A stretch of DNA of 64,000 bases, from assembly GCF_003385955.1 (NCBI RefSeq), contig NZ_QRDW01000006.1:124001-188000 (forward strand), written 5' to 3'. Numbering within the stretch: position 1 is the stretch's first letter; each line of letters begins with the position of its first letter. Made by a program: the position numbers and the translations under genes. This DNA is from Aestuariispira insulae. Lineage in GTDB: Bacteria > Pseudomonadota > Alphaproteobacteria > UBA8366 > Aestuariispiraceae. The notes under the pieces were generated by a model that saw only the letters and a list, made by a program, of their open reading frames with translations, did not search any database and was not told where the DNA came from. This document shows positions 59,510 through 64,000 of the stretch, in pieces.

Positions 59510-61834
59510 ATGACCCCCATGATTTTCCGGCCCGGCATTGCCAAGAAATTTGTGCTTTACCTGATGCTGTTCGGTATTCTGCCACTACTCACCGTCGGTG
59601 GGGCTTCTTACTATTTTTCCAGCAAGGCCATCCATGACCAGGCCATCGGATTTGCCCAGGAAACTGTCGAACGACGGCGTGACACGCTTGATCTCTATCT
59701 GGCCCAGGTGGAGAATCTCATTGTCGACATTTCAGGGGTTGGCGAAATCGTCGAAGCCATCCGCCTCAAGAAAGAGGAATTCAGCACCTATACGCAATTG
59801 GCGACAAAGGCCCGTATCGGATACATCCTCAACAGTTATCTCTATTTGGATGGCGTTCTTTCCCTGGATATCTACACCATCGAAGGGGCACATTTTCATG
59901 TTGGGGACAGCCTGGTCACACCGGAAAGCCAGCAGGCCTTTACCAACCAGTTGATCCGGGAAACGACCCAAAGCAATGAGTTCATCTACTGGGCCGGCGT
60001 GCGCGACAATATCAACCTGTCCACACCCCAGGAACGCGTGATCAGCGCCAGCAGCCTGATCCGGGAGGTTAACCGCGAAACCCTGGAACAGGAGCCACGC
60101 GCCCTGATCGTTGCCAATTACAGCCTTGAAGTTTTCACCGATCATCTGAAGCAATCGGACCACGTGCCGGGATCATTTTTTGTTGTCATGGACCAAAATG
60201 GGTATCTCGTCGCCCACCCTGACCCGGCATTGCGGGGTGCCCTCGCCCCGACGTCGCTCAAGACATTGCTTGATAGGAAACAGTCGTTGGCCTCCTTTGA
60301 GATCGCCGGCGAGGAATTCCTGGCCAATATGACCAATTTGCGCAGCAACAATTGGCGGATCGCTTATTTTGTCCCCGTGGCGACCCTGAATAAATCCGCC
60401 CGAAATATCGGCACCATCACGCTTGGATTGCTCGGCATGTGCCTGCTGATTATCACTGCCGCCGCACTCCGGTACTCCCGGCAGGTCGTGCGCCCGATCC
60501 GTCAGGTCACCAATGCTTTCGAAGCCTTTGAAAAAGGCACCCTGGATCCGGCGGCACGCCTGGAACCGGAGGGTGAGGATGAAATCGCCGAACTGGTACG
60601 ATGGCATAATGCCTTTCTGCGCGTAAGTGAGCAGCAACAGCGCGCCCAGGCGGAACTTATTCTCTCGCAAAACCGTTTCAAGGATTTTGTCGAAGCCTCG
60701 TCAGACTGGCAGTGGGAAACCGATGAGAATTTTGTCTTCACATCCGTGTCACGCCGCTATTTCGAAACACTGAATGTGGCCGAGGAAGATGTGATCGGAC
60801 AGTCCCGGCGCAATCTGGTTCGGCATTTCAACCAGGATCAGGATAGGGATCACTGGGAAAACCATCTGACCGACCTGGAAAACCATAAACCCTTCCGGAT
60901 CATCTATCCCATGGAAGGCCGCAACGGCCAGACCTACTATATCCGGTCCAGCGGCAAACCCTTTTATGATCAAGATGACCAATTCATCGGTTATCGCGGC
61001 ACGGATACGGATGCCACCAAGGAAATCGAGGCCGAGCGGGCCCTGGTCGAGATTAACCGGACTCTGGAGCAGCACGTAGCAGAGCGCACTGCGGAATTGC
61101 GCGTGGCCAAGGAACGTGCCGAGATCGCCAACCGCAGCAAAACCGAATTCATGAATAATATGAGCCATGAGTTGCGCACACCTTTGAATGCGATCATCGG
61201 CTTTTCCGACATCATGAAGAATGGCCTCTTTGGCGAGATCGAGAATGACCGATATCGCAATTACATCACCGATATCCATGCCTCCGGTAGCTATCTCCTG
61301 GAGATTATCAGCGACATCCTGGATGTCTCCAGAATTGAGGTTGGCAAACTGGAGTTGGATGAGAGCGAGTTGGACATCAGCGAACTTATCCATTCTCTCC
61401 ATGGCATGATCGACACCAGGCTTCGAGAGGGCAACCTTTGCCTGACCGTGGACTGCCCTGATGACTTGCCCAAATTCAAGGGCGATGCCCGGCGCGTGAA
61501 ACAGATCCTGGTCAATCTTTTGACCAACGCGATCAAATTCACCCGGCCGGGCGGCAAAATCTCCCTGACCGCCACGAGATCGGAGGATGGCGGGCTGTGC
61601 CTGGAGGTTCATGATAACGGCATCGGAATCGCGCCGGAAAACCAGGAGCGGGTCTTCGAACCTTTTGGCAAGGTTGAAGACAGCTTTGTCCGCTCATACG
61701 AAGGGATCGGGCTTGGCCTGCCGATCGTCAAATCCCTGGTTGAAATGCATGGCGGCCGTATCACCCTGGAAAGTGAGGTCGGGGTCGGTACGTCTGTGCG
61801 GATTTTCCTGCCGGCCAAGCGGTTGATTTCATAA
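59510..61834 (+). CDS. Sensor histidine kinase with Cache, HAMP and PAS domains
   Basis: The 774-residue protein has helix 1 (about 13-35), a periplasmic Cache-type domain (about 38-300), helix 2 (about 303-326), a HAMP domain ([21 protein letters not shown]), a PAS domain (about 390-515), a coiled coil and a kinase core: H-box [16 protein letters not shown] with phospho-acceptor His553, N-box [15 protein letters not shown]1 DNGIGIAPE and G2 GIGLGLPIV. No receiver domain is fused and no response regulator gene lies next to it. It is probably paired with the upstream binding lipoprotein, sensing a ligand in the periplasm. Its TAA overlaps the stop codon of the convergent LysR gene. Confidence 0.93.
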   Translation: MTPMIFRPGIAKKFVLYLMLFGILPLLTVGGASYYFSSKAIHDQAIGFAQETVERRRDTLDLYLAQVENLIVDISGVGEIVEAIRLKKEEFSTYTQLATKARIGYILNSYLYLDGVLSLDIYTIEGAHFHVGDSLVTPESQQAFTNQLIRETTQSNEFIYWAGVRDNINLSTPQERVISASSLIREVNRETLEQEPRALIVANYSLEVFTDHLKQSDHVPGSFFVVMDQNGYLVAHPDPALRGALAPTSLKTLLDRKQSLASFEIAGEEFLANMTNLRSNNWRIAYFVPVATLNKSARNIGTITLGLLGMCLLIITAAALRYSRQVVRPIRQVTNAFEAFEKGTLDPAARLEPEGEDEIAELVRWHNAFLRVSEQQQRAQAELILSQNRFKDFVEASSDWQWETDENFVFTSVSRRYFETLNVAEEDVIGQSRRNLVRHFNQDQDRDHWENHLTDLENHKPFRIIYPMEGRNGQTYYIRSSGKPFYDQDDQFIGYRGTDTDATKEIEAERALVEINRTLEQHVAERTAELRVAKERAEIANRSKTEFMNNMSHELRTPLNAIIGFSDIMKNGLFGEIENDRYRNYITDIHASGSYLLEIISDILDVSRIEVGKLELDESELDISELIHSLHGMIDTRLREGNLCLTVDCPDDLPKFKGDARRVKQILVNLLTNAIKFTRPGGKISLTATRSEDGGLCLEVHDNGIGIAPENQERVFEPFGKVEDSFVRSYEGIGLGLPIVKSLVEMHGGRITLESEVGVGTSVRIFLPAKRLIS

Positions 61835-62752
61835 CCCGAACAACTGTCCAACCGCCTCCTGTTGCAGAGAAAACTGGTCCATCAGCCATGCTTTAACCGC
61901 CTCGGTAGCCGGTGTGGAGGCAACGTTTCCCGGCTGGACAAACCAATAGGCATAGCTGGCTTCCAGAAACACATCAAAGGGAGCAACCAAGCGCCCGGCG
62001 GCAATATCCTCCGCCACCAGAAGAGACCGCCCCAACGCAACCCCCTGATGCTCGACAGCCGCTTGCAGGATGGCACCATCATCCCCCAGGCGCGGCCCGA
62101 CGGGGAGCACGGTTCCGATACCGGCTGCCTCGAACCAGGCGGACCAATCTTCCGGGAGATCACCGCACAAGAGCGTAACATGGCTCAAATCCGCTGCCCT
62201 TTTCAGGTCATGATCACGCGCATATTCAGGTGAACAAACCGGCAGAATGATTTCCACGCCAAGCTTTACAGCCAGAAGATCCCCCTGAGGCGCGGGACTG
62301 TAGCGGATCGCAGCATCAACAGCTTCCGCAGCGAAATCCACCAGATGCCGTGACGCCGTGATGCGAAGGTCTATTTCCGGATTCACCGCCAGGAATTCCC
62401 CAAGACGCGGCGCAAACCACCGGGTTGCCACCGACGGCAGCATCGACAAAGTCACCACCTGATCAGACCGCCTGGCGTCGGCCACAGCGGTCCTGGCTCG
62501 TGCAAGGACATCAGCCAGTTGCACAGCCAATCGCTCTCCAGCCGGTGTGATCTTGAGCCGTGCTCCATTCCGGATGAACAGGGCAACCCCCAACACCGCC
62601 TCCAGATCTGATACCTGCCGCGATACGCCACTTTGCGTGATCCCAAGCTCGTCTCCAGCGGCCGTGAAATTGCCGTTTCTGGCGGCAGCTTCAAAAACCT
62701 GAAGCGACCTTAGTGGCGGCATGGCATGAGTTATAGGCATGCTAACTCTCAT
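61829..62752 (-). CDS. LysR-family regulator (GcvA-like)
   Basis: The 307-residue protein starts with a short extra stretch then [22 protein letters not shown], the GcvA-type LysR N-terminus, with recognition helix [15 protein letters not shown]. The effector domain begins near residue 100. It is divergent from the GntP-like permease gene across a 69-base gap that holds a perfect palindrome, so it probably regulates that transporter. Its end overlaps the kinase gene by six bases. Confidence 0.9.
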   Translation of the reverse strand: MRVSMPITHAMPPLRSLQVFEAAARNGNFTAAGDELGITQSGVSRQVSDLEAVLGVALFIRNGARLKITPAGERLAVQLADVLARARTAVADARRSDQVVTLSMLPSVATRWFAPRLGEFLAVNPEIDLRITASRHLVDFAAEAVDAAIRYSPAPQGDLLAVKLGVEIILPVCSPEYARDHDLKRAADLSHVTLLCGDLPEDWSAWFEAAGIGTVLPVGPRLGDDGAILQAAVEHQGVALGRSLLVAEDIAAGRLVAPFDVFLEASYAYWFVQPGNVASTPATEAVKAWLMDQFSLQQEAVGQLFGL

Positions 62753-62760
62753 ATTTTCTC

Positions 62761-62778
62761 ATTATGACGTATCATAAT
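62761..62778. promoter_or_regulatory. Candidate LysR operator
   Basis: ATTATGACGTATCATAAT has perfect 7-base arms (ATTATGA/TCATAAT) around CGTA, fitting the T-N11-A LysR pattern. It lies between the divergent starts of the LysR gene (62752) and the permease gene (62822). Confidence 0.6.
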
Positions 62779-62821
62779 TCGATTCTATCATGATCTATAC
62801 TCAATTTGGAACCAGGCTGTC

Positions 62822-64000
62822 ATGACGGATACACAGACAACATCTTCCCCTGCCGCAAGTTTAAACCGCGCCCTTCCCGATCTGCCCCTGGTGATTTGGA
62901 TGGTCTTGTTAACCATCGCGGTTGGACTGGGAACCGGTTTGGGGGCGGAACGGATCATCACGGAATTCAATTTGGGCTTTGGCCGGGCGCTTGGAGAATT
63001 TGCACTGATCCTGTTGCCTTCTTTCACCCTGGCAGCGGCCCTCGCCCGGCAGCATGTCATCTCTGAGACAGCCGGCCGGACAGCGATGTTTCTCTCGCCG
63101 GTCGCCGGGGCGGGCATGGTTTGCCCCGATACCGCATACGCAGCCCTCTCGCCCGCGGCCGGGCGGTATAAACTGGCTGTCGCCTATGGGGCGTATGCGG
63201 GGTTCAAACTGCTCTATCCCGCCGGGCCGCTCATCGTGGCGGCCGGACTCGGCGTTTTGGGTCATGACGGGACCACACCGGGAAGGTTGTTACTGTGCGG
63301 CCTGTTATTGATGGTGCCAATCCTGGCGACGGGAATATTCTGGGGGCGTCTAAAAAAACCTCTTGTTCAAAAGACGGCCCACATGCGCACCGCCTCCGGT
63401 GATTCCCGGCGATTGCTTGTTTCTTTCATCCCCTTCATCATCATGACCGGGCTGTTGATATTGGGCAGTATCATAGGACCGACGGAGATTGGACCTGTCG
63501 ATTTCCTATTGATGCCCAAAGGAGCGCTTTTGGCTGCTGCAGCCGTGGCTATGGCACAAACGCCGGCGGATGAACGCCGCGCCTGTCTGGACAGCGCCGT
63601 GCGACGGACAGGCGCATTATTATTGGTCATCGGCGTCGCCAGTGCCTTTGGTGTGGTTCTCACCGGACAGATATCACCCGATCGTTTTCTGTTATCGGGC
63701 GGCGGTATATCCGCCCTTTTGTTGCTGTTCGGCCTAACAGCGCTTTTCAAACTTGCACAAGGATCGTCCATGGCAACCTTTGCGGCGGTCACCCCGGTCG
63801 CGGCCCCCGTGGTGATGACAAACGATGTCAATGCGACCATGGCGGTGTTTGCGGTCTGTCTCGGCTCTTTCATCGCAATCCTGCCCAACGACAGCTACTA
63901 TTGGCTCTTGCGCGACGATACCTTTGCCGAGGAAAAAAGTGACCGGCACGTCATACGCATCCTGGCAACCGGGGTGTCTCTCCAGGCCATAGTCGGCATG
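62822..64000 (+). CDS. GntP-like permease, N-terminal part (cut by window edge)
   Basis: The frame stays open from ATG at 62822 to the end of the window, giving 393 residues with no stop. It contains roughly nine hydrophobic segments. The strongest family clue is FKLAQGSSMATFAAVTPVAAPVV, quoted in part as LAQGSSMATFAAVTPVA, close to the QGSAT motif of the GntP family of gluconate and related-acid H+ symporters, and LGFGRALGEFALILLP resembles the GxLG start of such permeases. The substrate is unknown. The LysR gene is divergent across a short gap with an operator-like palindrome. The assignment is fair but not certain, because the C-terminal part is missing. Confidence 0.75.
   Translation, partial: MTDTQTTSSPAASLNRALPDLPLVIWMVLLTIAVGLGTGLGAERIITEFNLGFGRALGEFALILLPSFTLAAALARQHVISETAGRTAMFLSPVAGAGMVCPDTAYAALSPAAGRYKLAVAYGAYAGFKLLYPAGPLIVAAGLGVLGHDGTTPGRLLLCGLLLMVPILATGIFWGRLKKPLVQKTAHMRTASGDSRRLLVSFIPFIIMTGLLILGSIIGPTEIGPVDFLLMPKGALLAAAAVAMAQTPADERRACLDSAVRRTGALLLVIGVASAFGVVLTGQISPDRFLLSGGGISALLLLFGLTALFKLAQGSSMATFAAVTPVAAPVVMTNDVNATMAVFAVCLGSFIAILPNDSYYWLLRDDTFAEEKSDRHVIRILATGVSLQAIVGM

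Overview
The window reads as chromosomal DNA of a free-living, Gram-negative alphaproteobacterium, most like the Rhodospirillales or a neighbouring order. Pointers are the alphaproteobacterial-type MmcB nuclease, an Mla-type lipid transport operon, type I secretion genes, a TAXI-type TRAP transporter, glutathione-dependent formaldehyde oxidation genes and the leuB-asd order. Assignment below the class is inference. I saw no rRNA, tRNA, CRISPR array, transposase or prophage gene; apart from a pair of REP-like hairpins the region looks like stable chromosome.

Layout. 1-3.3 kb: end of leuB, an amino-acid leader peptide with an attenuator, asd, and a TPR/glycosyltransferase-like gene. 3.3-8.3 kb: dabBA (inorganic carbon uptake) divergent from a LysR gene. 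8.4-9.5 kb: ohrR and ohr with matching palindromic operators. 9.5-13.8 kb: fghA and adhC (formaldehyde oxidation) on the minus strand, flanking a plus-strand methyltransferase and Fe(II)/2-oxoglutarate dioxygenase pair. 14.0-18.5 kb: a cyclic-di-GMP-I riboswitch in front of a small membrane-anchored protein, an AsmA-like protein, a PAS-GGDEF-EAL protein and mmcB. 18.5-28.1 kb: hldE, a universal stress protein, a TRAP-TAXI transporter, a BKACE/aminotransferase pair and a LysR gene. 28.1-31.8 kb: an Mla-type ABC operon, divergent from apt. 32.4-39.2 kb: an amidase, a catalase-like haem protein and a dihaem cytochrome c, divergent from a membrane-anchored cyclooxygenase-like haem peroxidase and an alpha/beta hydrolase. 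39.2-51.3 kb: a type I secretion locus with TolC, a giant Ca-binding adhesin, the ABC exporter and the HlyD adaptor, followed by a small kinase and an LprI-like protein. 51.6-55.6 kb: an Lrp regulator divergent from a polar amino-acid ABC transporter. 55.7-64 kb: a TDT-family permease, pyrE, a creatininase-family protein, a periplasmic binding lipoprotein plus sensor kinase pair, and a LysR gene divergent from a truncated GntP-like permease.

Most notable points: (1) a short ORF ahead of asd, rich in Met, Lys and Thr codons and ending KTTTTKTKTTKTGR, with mutually exclusive antiterminator and terminator hairpins and a good promoter, which implies attenuation of asd by aspartate-family amino acids; (2) a haem-enzyme cluster resembling an oxylipin-making system (COX-like, catalase/allene-oxide-synthase-like, dihaem cytochrome, amidase-signature enzyme); (3) a GEMM-I riboswitch next to a likely c-di-GMP phosphodiesterase gene; (4) an aminotransferase-BKACE pair with an ATGA overlap beside a TAXI transporter, suggesting a beta-amino acid catabolic route; (5) twelve perfect-length heptapeptide repeats appended to TolC; (6) a LuxPQ-like binding protein and kinase pair.

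All function calls come from reading motifs and family resemblance by eye; no database search was run.
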